A stretch of DNA of 64,000 nucleotides, taken from SAR86 cluster bacterium. Its GTDB lineage: Bacteria > Pseudomonadota > Gammaproteobacteria > Magnimaribacterales > AG-339-G14. A program made the translations under genes and the position numbers. Positions within the stretch are counted from its first letter, which is position 1, and every line of letters begins with the position of its first letter. Under the pieces are notes generated by a model that was not told where the DNA came from, ran no database searches, and saw nothing but the letters and a program-made list of their open reading frames with translations. Location: contig CP097974.1 in NCBI GenBank assembly GCA_023703675.1, positions 147,288-211,287 on the forward strand, written 5' to 3'. This document shows, piece after piece, positions 35,344-43,725 of this stretch.

Positions 35344-35845
35344 AAACTTTTCAATCTTTTCTTCTCCCTTTGCATTCATAGCTACTTTATTTGGTATAGG
35401 CAAACTACCTATTGCCCCTGGAACTTGGGGGTCAATTTTTGGTCTTCTGACTTACCTTTATTTCACAATTTATTTTTCCTTGAGTTTATTGGCAGTAACA
35501 GTCATTACATTGTTTATTGCTTTGTTTTCAGTTTGGGTTTGTGAAAGAGCTACATTTTATCTTTCAAGAGAAGAGAAAGATCAAAAATCTATTGTGTTAG
35601 ACGAATTTGCTGGAATATGGATAGCTTGTTGTCCAGCAGCGACTATTTTAATGGTTCAAGAAGTTATCATTTATTCTCTAATAGCTTTTCTTTTTTTTCG
35701 CTTATTTGATATTTGGAAACCTTATCCAATCAATGTCATGGACAAAAAATTAAAAAATGGTTTTGGAATAGTTTTCGATGATCTTTTAGCGGGTCTATAC
35801 GCTGCTACTTCATCGAGTTTAGTTTTTTATTTATTTGTCCAATAA
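35336..35845 (+). CDS. pgpA: Phosphatidylglycerophosphatase A
   Basis: PgpA dephosphorylates phosphatidylglycerol phosphate in the inner membrane. The 169-residue protein has several membrane segments (for example YLYFTIYFSLSLLAVTVITL and IYSLIAFLFFRLFDIW). It carries the family motifs FGIGKLPIAPGTWGS, IVLDEFAGIW and GFGIVFDDLLAGLYAA, whose acidic residues bind magnesium. It overlaps thiL upstream. Its last 41 bases overlap the convergent dxs gene, a large overlap with no room for a terminator. Confidence 0.92.
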   Translation: MSKNFSIFSSPFAFIATLFGIGKLPIAPGTWGSIFGLLTYLYFTIYFSLSLLAVTVITLFIALFSVWVCERATFYLSREEKDQKSIVLDEFAGIWIACCPAATILMVQEVIIYSLIAFLFFRLFDIWKPYPINVMDKKLKNGFGIVFDDLLAGLYAATSSSLVFYLFVQ

Positions 35846-37682
35846 TATTTTCTTTACTGAGTCCCGCTTCTTTTCTCTGATCAAGGGGAGAACCAACCTT
35901 TGGAAAATGATCAGGAATTCCAATGTTTAAAACATCAGTAGAAAGAAAATTTTGATTTAAAACTTCATTAACCGCAGATCCAGCACCACCAGCGATGACG
36001 TTTTCTTCAAGAGTGACCAATAACTTATTTGATTGCGCGAGTTTTAATAATAAAGATTCGTCTATGGGTTTAACAAATCTCATATCGATCAAACTATAAT
36101 TCAATTCATCTGAAATTTCTTCAGCAATTGGGAGAAGCGAGCCAAAAGAAAGAAGCACTACATCGCTTTCTATTTCTTTAACAACTTTTGCTTTTCCTAT
36201 TTCAATTTTTTCATCAGAGTGAGAGATTTCACTTCCCGGTCCAGAGCCCCTGGGGTATCTTACTGCTACCGGAGTTTTTAAATCATATCCAGTATTTAAC
36301 ATTAACCACAATTCATTCTCATCAGAAGGAGTCATTAAAGTTAAATTAGGCACACATCTTAGAAAGGACAGATCAAATATACCAGCATGTGTTGCACCGT
36401 CCTCGCCAACAAAGCCGGCTCTATCTATGGCTAACATAACATCTAAATTTTGGATTGCGACATCGTGAATTAGTTGATCGTAAGCCCTTTGTAAAAAAGT
36501 CGAATAAATTGCTAATACTGGTTTTTTGCCTGAACACGCCAAACCTGCAGCGAAAGTCATGCTGTGTTGCTCTGCAATTGCAACGTCGTAAAACTGATCT
36601 GGAAATGCTTTTGAAAAGTTTACAAGCCCTGAGCCTTCAGTCATTGCCGGTGTAATTGCAATTAAATTATTATCTTCCTCTGCTTTTTTGCAGGCCCATT
36701 CTCCAAAAATATCTGAATATTTAGGTTTTTTATTCATGGTTAATTCAGAAGGTCCGGGCATTTTTGAAATTGCGTGAAATCCAATTTGATCCTTTTCTGC
36801 TGGTAAATATCCCTTTCCCTTAGTAGTTATGACATGCAAGAATTTAGGACCTTTTAAATTATTCAAGTTTTTTAAAGTATCTATTAATAGGTTTAAATCA
36901 TGACCATCAATTGGCCCGATGTAATGAAAGCCAAGCTCTTCAAATATTACTCCAGGAGTGAACATGCCTTTAAGCGAAATCTCAGCTTTGCTAGCAAATC
37001 TTTTAGCAGAAGGTATAAATCTTAAGACTTTTTTTCCACCTTCTCTAATTTGTGTGTACCACCTACTGGACCAAATTTTGTTAAGATAATTTGAGACACC
37101 ACCAATATTATTGGAAATAGACATGTTGTTATCGTTAAGAACAACCAATAAATCATCTTCTAACGAGCCAGCATGTGCCAATGCTTCAAATGCCATGCCC
37201 CCTGTAATTGCCCCATCACCTATGACTGCAACTTGTTTGGATTTTGAAGATTCTTCTCCAATGGCCATTCCAAGCATTGCGCTGATGGAAGTGCTTGAAT
37301 GCCCTACACCAAAGGCATCATGACTGCTTTCGTCTCTGGAAGGAAAGGGATGAAGGCCATTATTTTTTCTGATGTTTTTCAAGTCTTTTTTTCTTCCCGT
37401 TAAAATTTTGTGGGGATAAGACTGATGGCCCACGTCCCAAACAATTTTATCCTCTGGTGAATTAAAGACATGATGAAGGGCCACAGTAAGCTCTACAACT
37501 CCTAAGCCTGCTCCAAAATGACCTCCAGAAACTCCAACCGAGTACAACAGGAACTCTCTCACTTGATCCGCGACAATATTTAGGTCTTTTTTTGAAAGTT
37601 TTTTAAGATCTTCTGGTAATTGCAACCCGTTTAGTAAATCGGTAGACGGTTCTGAGGTTGGAATCTCATTAAATGTTTTCAT
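35805..37682 (-). CDS. dxs: 1-deoxy-D-xylulose-5-phosphate synthase
   Basis: Dxs condenses pyruvate and glyceraldehyde 3-phosphate with thiamine diphosphate, the first step of the MEP isoprenoid pathway. The 625-residue protein has SVGVSGGHFGAGLGVVELTVALH, WDVGHQSYPHKILTGR, VIGDGAITGGMAFEAL (thiamine motif with LNDNNMSIS), PIDGHD, the transketolase pyrimidine domain with AIAEQHSMTFAAGLA and AIDRAGFVGEDGATHAG, and a C-terminal TLEENVIAGGAGSAV. It follows ispA after a stop-start junction without a gap. Its cofactor is the product of the convergent thiL. Confidence 0.96.
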   Translation of the reverse strand: MKTFNEIPTSEPSTDLLNGLQLPEDLKKLSKKDLNIVADQVREFLLYSVGVSGGHFGAGLGVVELTVALHHVFNSPEDKIVWDVGHQSYPHKILTGRKKDLKNIRKNNGLHPFPSRDESSHDAFGVGHSSTSISAMLGMAIGEESSKSKQVAVIGDGAITGGMAFEALAHAGSLEDDLLVVLNDNNMSISNNIGGVSNYLNKIWSSRWYTQIREGGKKVLRFIPSAKRFASKAEISLKGMFTPGVIFEELGFHYIGPIDGHDLNLLIDTLKNLNNLKGPKFLHVITTKGKGYLPAEKDQIGFHAISKMPGPSELTMNKKPKYSDIFGEWACKKAEEDNNLIAITPAMTEGSGLVNFSKAFPDQFYDVAIAEQHSMTFAAGLACSGKKPVLAIYSTFLQRAYDQLIHDVAIQNLDVMLAIDRAGFVGEDGATHAGIFDLSFLRCVPNLTLMTPSDENELWLMLNTGYDLKTPVAVRYPRGSGPGSEISHSDEKIEIGKAKVVKEIESDVVLLSFGSLLPIAEEISDELNYSLIDMRFVKPIDESLLLKLAQSNKLLVTLEENVIAGGAGSAVNEVLNQNFLSTDVLNIGIPDHFPKVGSPLDQRKEAGLSKENIIGQINKKLNSMK

Positions 37683-38579
37683 CTAAGCATCTCTTTCTAT
37701 TATCATCTTACAAAGATCTTCAAGTCTTTTTGTTTCATACGGTAGAGAAATTAAGATATCGATTGCTTCTTTGGAAAGTTTTTCTGCTTTTAATTGCGAT
37801 TTTGTTATTCCAAGCAATGAAGCATATGTGGATTTATTTTTTTCTTTATCTGAGCCCACGGGCTTTCCTATTTCTCGTTCATTACCAATGACATCTAAAA
37901 TATCGTCTCTAATTTGAAAAGCTAAACCAAATTTTTCTGAAAACTCAACTAATTTGCTAACTTCTTCTTCTTTAATTTCTTTTTTTAATAAACAAACCGA
38001 AAGGATGCATGCTTCGATTAATTTTCCAGTTTTTAAAAAATGAATTCTGTCCAATTCATCTTCGTTGAGATTTTTGCTTTCCGATTTTATGTCTAAATTT
38101 TGACCTTCTACCATTCCTTTCGGCCCGCAAGCTTTCGCAAAGATATTAATAATTTCACTTTTAGTTGAATCGTTGAGATTGTCATCTTGAATTGAGGTTA
38201 GTATTTCGAGGGATAGGGGTTGAATTGCATCTCCAGCTAAAATTGCAGTCGCCTCGTCAAATTTCTTATGACAACTTAGCTGTCCTCTCCTGAAGTCATC
38301 ATCGTCCATAGCAGGTAAATCATCATGTATCAAAGAGTAACAATGAATCAACTCTCCAGCAGCAGCCATAAGGTCTATAGTTTTATTACAAACATCTACT
38401 TTCAAAGCATCTGCCATTAAAAGCATTAGCTGGGGCCTCAACCGTTTACCACCATTCATTACTGAATAATGAATTGCTTTGGTTATTTCAGAAAAGTTTT
38501 CCTCAGGCAGAGACTCTAAAAGAGCTTCGTTGATTCTAGAAAGATTATGTTCTAGAAAAGAATTCTCATTATTCATCAT
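37683..38579 (-). CDS. ispA: Farnesyl/geranyl diphosphate synthase
   Basis: IspA builds geranyl and farnesyl diphosphate from isopentenyl and dimethylallyl diphosphate. The 298-residue protein has the first aspartate-rich motif in HDDLPAMDDDDFRRGQ, NGGKRLRPQLMLLMA upstream of it, a GQNLDIKSE segment, and the second motif in FQIRDDILDVIG. Two adjacent ATGs at 38579 and 38576 are possible starts. The gene overlaps xseB by about ten bases and runs directly into dxs, the standard order in this class. Confidence 0.95.
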   Translation of the reverse strand: MMNNENSFLEHNLSRINEALLESLPEENFSEITKAIHYSVMNGGKRLRPQLMLLMADALKVDVCNKTIDLMAAAGELIHCYSLIHDDLPAMDDDDFRRGQLSCHKKFDEATAILAGDAIQPLSLEILTSIQDDNLNDSTKSEIINIFAKACGPKGMVEGQNLDIKSESKNLNEDELDRIHFLKTGKLIEACILSVCLLKKEIKEEEVSKLVEFSEKFGLAFQIRDDILDVIGNEREIGKPVGSDKEKNKSTYASLLGITKSQLKAEKLSKEAIDILISLPYETKRLEDLCKMIIERDA

Positions 38580-38805
38580 CGAAAGCTTCTAAGTCTATCG
38601 ACCCATCTTTACTTTCGACAAGTTTTTGAATTTTTATTTCAGCTTTTGAAAGTAGATTTTGACAATGCTTCGTAAGCTTTACTCCTTCTTCAAAGGTTTT
38701 AATTGATTCTTCAAGAGGCAACTCTCCATTTTCTAAATCAGAAACTATTTTCTCCAATTTTTTTAAAGAAGTTTCGAAATCTTTGTTGTTTTCCTGCTTA
38801 CTCAT
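38569..38805 (-). CDS. xseB: Exodeoxyribonuclease VII small subunit
   Basis: XseB is the small subunit of exonuclease VII, several copies of which bind one XseA. The 78-residue protein consists of two helices with the family pattern FETSLKKLEKIVSDLENGELPLEESIKTFEEGVKLTKHCQNLLSKAEIKIQKL. It overlaps the upstream RND transporter gene by eight bases and ispA by about ten, so it is embedded in a longer minus-strand operon. xseA is not in the window. Confidence 0.92.
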   Translation of the reverse strand: MSKQENNKDFETSLKKLEKIVSDLENGELPLEESIKTFEEGVKLTKHCQNLLSKAEIKIQKLVESKDGSIDLEAFDDE

Positions 38806-41800
38806 TTGTCAAAGAATTTGATTTTACAGATTTAATTTTCACAAAGAAATCTTTTATTTGTTCAGGTAACATCAACCAACAAGGGGTAAGTATCAAAGTT
38901 AAAAAAGCTGAGAAGGTTAATCCCCAAACCACAGCAAAAGACATAGGATTCCACCATTCAGCTACTCTACCACCAACCTCTATATCTCTAGCAAGCAAAT
39001 CGACACCGAATCCAGATGCTAAAGGGAGCAAACCGATAACGGTCGTCGAAGTTGTTAAGATTATTGGTCTCAATCTTTGTGAGGCGGTTTTGATTATTAC
39101 TTCCTTCAGAGAAATATTTTCATTTTCTCTTCTTAATCTGTTGTAAGTATCAACTAAGACAATATTATTATTTACAACGATTCCAGCTAAGGCAATTATT
39201 CCGAGGTTAGTAAAAAGGAAGCTCATGGGAGTTTGAGTAATCGTTAATCCCAAATAAACCCCAGCTGTAGATAAGAAAATTGCTGAGATTACTATCCAAA
39301 CTTGATAAAAACTATTGAGCTGAATTGTCAAAAGAATAGCCATCAAGAAAACTCCCACAGCAGCTGCTCCTTGCATAAAAGCTGCGTTTTTGTCTGTTTC
39401 CTCTTGCTCCCCTCCAAAAACAAATTCTAAATCATTGTATTCTTTTGTATCTTCTATCCATTGATTGAGTAGGGGAATTACATCTTGTGTAAGAGCGCCT
39501 GGGGCATATTCCGCAGCAACCGTAAAAGCTCTTTCACCTGCAACCCTCCTTATGTAGGGCACTTCATATTCCGGCTCATAGGAAACAAAGCTGCTTAAAG
39601 GTACAGAGCCAAAGTTTGTCAAGACATTTAAATTCTCAAACATATCCAATCTTCTTTCTTCCTTAGGAAATCTGATCCTGATATCTAACTCGTCATCCAC
39701 ATCATTTGGTCGATACTCTCCAACCTTTACTCCATTAGTCATAAATTGAATCGCAGCACCTATGTCAGAAGTCTCAACTCCAAATTGCGAGGCTTTCTCT
39801 TTATCAATTTTTATCTTCCATTTGAGTTGCTTGGTTGGAATGGTGGTGTAAGTATTGATAACCCCAGGAATATCATTTTTCATGTAATTTGCTAATGCTT
39901 CTGTGGCTTCGTAAACCATTTCGTAATCACTTCCAAAAACATCTATTTCTATTGGCGAACCTACAGGCGGGCCGTTATTTCGTTCTCTAATGGTTAAATT
40001 TAAACCAGGAATATTTTTTAATTTATCTTTAAGTTCATTTAAAACATCAAATCCTGATTGAAGGTGAAGATCTTTGTCAAAAGGCATTTCTAGAAAGATC
40101 GCTCCAATTCTGTCTGAATTTCCTCTCTGCCTTGGATCTTCTGTACTCGCTTGCTGCATGCTAACGGTTTCTGGACCGGGAACGGTCAAAACTATATTTT
40201 GAATTTCTTTCAAGAAGTTAAATTTTTCTTCAACGTTTAGATTTCCCCTGCCTTCAACCTCAACAATGATAGTGTCTGGATCTTCTTCAACAAAAAAATT
40301 TCCTCCAGGACCATGCTGAAAAAATAGGATATAGATGGTGATAACTAAGAGAAAAATGAAAGTTATCATCTTCAAAGGGAAATCTAAAATTCTATCCAAA
40401 AATCTTGCATATTCTCCAGTAAAACCTTTTAGTGATTTAGGATCCCCTGTCTCTAAAACAATAGAATTCTGAATAGATTGTTCATTTCTATTACCAAGAT
40501 TACCAAATATGGATCCAATAGCTGGGGTGAATATTAAGGCATAAAGTATAGAACCGCTCAAAACTGCTACAAGAGTAATTATCATCGGTTTCATGAACTG
40601 TCCGGATATACCGTCCCAAAATAGCAAAGGGAAAAAAATTGCTAAAGTAGTCATAATTGAAACAACAACTGGCCAAAACATCCTAGTTGCAGCAATTCTA
40701 TAAGCTTCTTTTTTATCAAAGCCCTCACTCATTTTTCTGTCTGCATATTCAACAACTACAACCGCTCCATCGATCAACATACCTAAAGATATTAAAATCC
40801 CGAAACAAACCATAAAATTGAAGGTATAACCAATAGGGGATAAGAATAAACAGGCAAAAAGAATGCAAGTAGGTATTGATAATCCGACTAATATCGAAGA
40901 CCTTACTCCCATTGCAGCAACGACTAGGGTCATAACTAATACAAGAGCAGTCATTATGTTTCCTAGTAGCTCCGATACTAACTCAACTGACATGTCAGTT
41001 CTGTCCTCAGTTATTACTATTTCCATTCCATCTGGAAGAAATTTTTTTGCTTCATCAACTATAACGTTCACTTTTTGAGCGACTACTACTTCACGAGCGT
41101 CACTTTTTTTGAAAACCGTTACAGAAACAGCTCTCTCACCATTTACATTAGCAATCGATTTTTTGTCTTTAAATGTTCTTTTGAGTTTAACTAGATCTTC
41201 AAGCGAGACCACCGCATTATTATTTTCTATTACTGGTATATTTCCAACATCTTCCATAGTCTCAAATACCGAAGGCACTGATACGTAAAACTCTCCGGTA
41301 CTAGAAACGATTTTCCCTGCAGGAATTGCTTTGTTGTTTTGAGAAATAGCGTTGTAAAGAGCAAATGGCGAAACTCTGTAGCTATCTAATTTAGTTTTAT
41401 TTATTTCTGCTTCCAACACCTCATCTGGAATTCCATTGATATTTACTTCAAGAATTCCGGGTAATTTTTCAATTTCGTCTTGTAATTTTTTCGCAATGTT
41501 TAGAAGCTCTCTATCCGTAGCACTTTTGGAAACAATGTTTACATTCATCACTGGAAATTCATCAAGTGTAAACTGAATCACTTGTGGTTGATCAGCATCT
41601 TGCGGGAGCTCAGGCATTACCTCATCTACAGCATCTTTAACATTTTGAAGTGATTTATCAACAGGATAAGAATCAGGGAATTCAAGGATTATGTAAGACA
41701 TACTTTCCCTACTATAAGATTCAATTTTCACTAACTCATCAACAGTTTTTAGCTTACTCTCAAGTGGTTTAGCGATTAATCTTTCTGAGTCTTCAGGAGA

Positions 41801-41965
41801 AACACCATCATAAAAAGTACTTACAAAAACGTATGGGATATTTATATCGGCATAAGCAGAAGCGGGAATTTGGGACAATGACGCTGTTCCGCTGGCAATT
41901 ATGAAAGCTAGAATAGTAAAGGTAGATCTATACCTTTCTAAAAAAAAATTAATTAGTCCTTTCAT
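38798..41965 (-). CDS. RND-family efflux transporter permease
   Basis: The 1055-residue inner-membrane protein has the layout of HAE1/AcrB-like pumps. There is one N-terminal helix (STFTILAFIIASGTASLSQIP), a large periplasmic domain, helices 2-6 with GMLIDGAVVVVEYADR carrying the proton-relay acidic residue region, a second periplasmic domain (GSPIEIDVFGSDYEMVYEA), and a second helix bundle with GIVVNNNIVLVDTYNR. It depends on the membrane-fusion protein encoded upstream, whose stop region it overlaps by 17 bases. No outer membrane factor gene is adjacent. The substrate is unknown. The stop overlaps xseB. Confidence 0.9.
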   Translation of the reverse strand: MKGLINFFLERYRSTFTILAFIIASGTASLSQIPASAYADINIPYVFVSTFYDGVSPEDSERLIAKPLESKLKTVDELVKIESYSRESMSYIILEFPDSYPVDKSLQNVKDAVDEVMPELPQDADQPQVIQFTLDEFPVMNVNIVSKSATDRELLNIAKKLQDEIEKLPGILEVNINGIPDEVLEAEINKTKLDSYRVSPFALYNAISQNNKAIPAGKIVSSTGEFYVSVPSVFETMEDVGNIPVIENNNAVVSLEDLVKLKRTFKDKKSIANVNGERAVSVTVFKKSDAREVVVAQKVNVIVDEAKKFLPDGMEIVITEDRTDMSVELVSELLGNIMTALVLVMTLVVAAMGVRSSILVGLSIPTCILFACLFLSPIGYTFNFMVCFGILISLGMLIDGAVVVVEYADRKMSEGFDKKEAYRIAATRMFWPVVVSIMTTLAIFFPLLFWDGISGQFMKPMIITLVAVLSGSILYALIFTPAIGSIFGNLGNRNEQSIQNSIVLETGDPKSLKGFTGEYARFLDRILDFPLKMITFIFLLVITIYILFFQHGPGGNFFVEEDPDTIIVEVEGRGNLNVEEKFNFLKEIQNIVLTVPGPETVSMQQASTEDPRQRGNSDRIGAIFLEMPFDKDLHLQSGFDVLNELKDKLKNIPGLNLTIRERNNGPPVGSPIEIDVFGSDYEMVYEATEALANYMKNDIPGVINTYTTIPTKQLKWKIKIDKEKASQFGVETSDIGAAIQFMTNGVKVGEYRPNDVDDELDIRIRFPKEERRLDMFENLNVLTNFGSVPLSSFVSYEPEYEVPYIRRVAGERAFTVAAEYAPGALTQDVIPLLNQWIEDTKEYNDLEFVFGGEQEETDKNAAFMQGAAAVGVFLMAILLTIQLNSFYQVWIVISAIFLSTAGVYLGLTITQTPMSFLFTNLGIIALAGIVVNNNIVLVDTYNRLRRENENISLKEVIIKTASQRLRPIILTTSTTVIGLLPLASGFGVDLLARDIEVGGRVAEWWNPMSFAVVWGLTFSAFLTLILTPCWLMLPEQIKDFFVKIKSVKSNSLTNE

Positions 41966-43019
41966 TAGGATTCAATCTTTGATCAAAAGCAAATTTTACT
42001 TTTTCACCTTCATTAACGTAGTCTTGCCCTACAGTAATAATCCTAGAAGAGGAGGGTAATCCTGAAACCCATACTCCACTGTTTGTATCTTGAATCAAGC
42101 CAATTTCTTTAAATTCTACCGTACCTTGATTTGAGATCAGCCTTACACCCAGATTTCCCTGATCGTCTAATCTTAATATAGAAAGAGGAATCAAATTAGC
42201 CATCTGTTCTTTTGCAGAAACGTAAATTTTTGCTGAAGCTCCATCCTTAATGAGGCTATTAGTATTTTCAACTTTTACCTCTACTCTAAAGGTATGAGTA
42301 TAAGGATTTGCTGAGGCTGCAATAAAAGAAATTTCACCGTTAAATGTATTTCCATCTAAGGTTTCAATTAAAGCTTTTGAGCCTTTAGAAATGTTTATAA
42401 GATCGGATTCAGAAATTTCCCCAACTAAAATCATTGGGTCTAAATCTAAAAGCGTGGCGCAAGTACTTCCTCTAGATAAGAAATCTCCTTCATCTATTGA
42501 AATCCTATCAACGATCCCGTCAAATGGGGCCTTGATGGAGGCATTATCTAATTCAAGTTTTGCTCTTTCAAAATTTGATTTAATATTTTGTAATTGATTT
42601 GATGAATATAATCCTTCATCGAATAGTTTTTTCGCCGATTTAAATTCCAACTCAGCCTTTTTGAAAAAAGACTCTTTCTCAGCTACAAATAAAGAACATA
42701 TAATTTCTCCTTTTTCAACGAATGCTCCCTGTTCTACTGGAAGAGAAACTACACGTCCGGAAGTCTCTGATTTAAGATCAACTTTTTTATCTGCTTCTGC
42801 AAAGCCTTTGATTAGTATTTTTTCGTTATAAGGCACGGAAATCTGATCCATAACTCTCACAACTAATTCTTCTTTTTGAACTTTTTCAAGATTAATCGCA
42901 GGAGAATAAAAATAGCCTGAAATCATCCAAATGATTGCGAATGATATAAACATTGCTGACCACTCGATGTTTGATCGAGAGGTGAGAAAGTCTTTAAACT
43001 TTAAAAAATTTAGTTTCAT
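41949..43019 (-). CDS. RND efflux membrane-fusion (periplasmic adaptor) protein
   Basis: The 356-residue protein has an N-terminal membrane anchor (MFISFAIIWMISGYFY, about residues 23-38) and a lipoyl-like half (GRVVSLPVEQGAFVEKGEIICSL). A short coiled-coil hairpin (AELEFKSAKKLFDEGLYSSNQLQNIKSNFERAKLELDNA) leads to the second lipoyl half (IKAPFDGIVDRISIDEGDFLSRGS) and beta-barrel domains. It bridges the RND permease and an outer membrane channel. The ATG at 43019 lies nine bases after a TATTAT box and lacks a ribosome binding site. An ATG at 42953 is an alternative start just before the anchor. Confidence 0.88.
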   Translation of the reverse strand: MKLNFLKFKDFLTSRSNIEWSAMFISFAIIWMISGYFYSPAINLEKVQKEELVVRVMDQISVPYNEKILIKGFAEADKKVDLKSETSGRVVSLPVEQGAFVEKGEIICSLFVAEKESFFKKAELEFKSAKKLFDEGLYSSNQLQNIKSNFERAKLELDNASIKAPFDGIVDRISIDEGDFLSRGSTCATLLDLDPMILVGEISESDLINISKGSKALIETLDGNTFNGEISFIAASANPYTHTFRVEVKVENTNSLIKDGASAKIYVSAKEQMANLIPLSILRLDDQGNLGVRLISNQGTVEFKEIGLIQDTNSGVWVSGLPSSSRIITVGQDYVNEGEKVKFAFDQRLNPNERTN

Positions 43020-43028
43020 GAACTGCGT

Positions 43029-43078
43029 ATAATAGTTATAAAGTTTACACTGTCAACTTAAAAGTTTACAGTGTTAAC
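43029..43078 (-). promoter_or_regulatory. Promoter with two phased palindromic operators for efflux operon
   Basis: On the minus strand TTGACA (43051-43056) and TATTAT (43029-43034) are 16 bases apart, a strong sigma-70 promoter. Two 15-base pseudo-palindromes of the form GTTnACAnTGTnAAC lie at 43043-43057 and 43064-43078. They begin exactly 21 bases apart, two DNA turns. The first covers the -35. This is the architecture of a TetR-type operator pair. No regulator gene is adjacent. Confidence 0.7.
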
Positions 43079-43119
43079 ATTCTATATTTAACTTGAAGCT
43101 GAGTTCAAGGAACTAAATT

Positions 43120-43725
43120 TTAATTAATAAGCTTATTCTTAAGATCTTGGATCTTTTTCAATTGAGATTTTTTATCTACCTTAATTCTCTGAGTCTTTGG
43201 CAATTCGGGAAACTTAGGTTTTGAAAACTCTTTACCTTCAAGATATTCGTTAACCAACAGATCATAATTTAACTTAAATTCTGTAAATGTCTCTTTCTCT
43301 GCTTGAGTCCATAAATAGTCCCATCCTGTTTTAGATCCAATGTAAAAAATAATTGGATGAGACCAAGTAAACTTTTCAAAGTTGTTTCGAGAAAGGCAAG
43401 CTTCTTTATAAGCATAATTAACGTTTGGGATTCCATTACTCTTTAATTTGCTTTCAATACAAGAATTAATTACTTTTGAAAGAGTTGGAAGAAAATCTGA
43501 AGTTGTCATTAACTTGCCTACACTTTCAAATACAATTTTCTCATCAAATCTCTGTAATTGAGTCAACCAAAGTTGCTTGGCAAGATTTAAACTATTTTTG
43601 TCTGGATAAGCTTTATGAAATTGGTTGTGATAGGTAACTTCCAGTTGGGTAAAGATCAAATTTATGAGTTCTATTCTGTTATTTGGAATTTTAATTTTCG
43701 ATGTCAACTGCCCATTCCTTATCAT
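43120..43725 (-). CDS. Lambda P-like replicative helicase loader
   Basis: The 201-residue protein resembles phage lambda replication protein P. INLIFTQLEVTYHNQF corresponds to INGVFSQLLATFPASL. A FLPTLSKVINSCIES segment matches FLPSPGQFVAWCREE. IPNVNYAYKEAC matches LPNVSELVDMVYEYC. A Trp-rich FTWSHPIIFYIGSKTGWDYL is followed by LLVNEYLEGKEFSKPKFPELP, comparable to the P C-terminus. P proteins deliver DnaB to replication origins. It overlaps the upstream DnaT-like gene by 35 bases. I infer a host role in loading DnaB. A phage remnant is possible, but no other phage gene is near. Confidence 0.7.
   Translation of the reverse strand: MIRNGQLTSKIKIPNNRIELINLIFTQLEVTYHNQFHKAYPDKNSLNLAKQLWLTQLQRFDEKIVFESVGKLMTTSDFLPTLSKVINSCIESKLKSNGIPNVNYAYKEACLSRNNFEKFTWSHPIIFYIGSKTGWDYLWTQAEKETFTEFKLNYDLLVNEYLEGKEFSKPKFPELPKTQRIKVDKKSQLKKIQDLKNKLIN

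Noticed and set aside
43043-43078. SlmA (the TetR-family protein in this window) as regulator of the efflux operator
   Set aside because: SlmA sites are of the GTGAGnnCTCAC type as known from E. coli and do not resemble GTTnACAnTGTnAAC.
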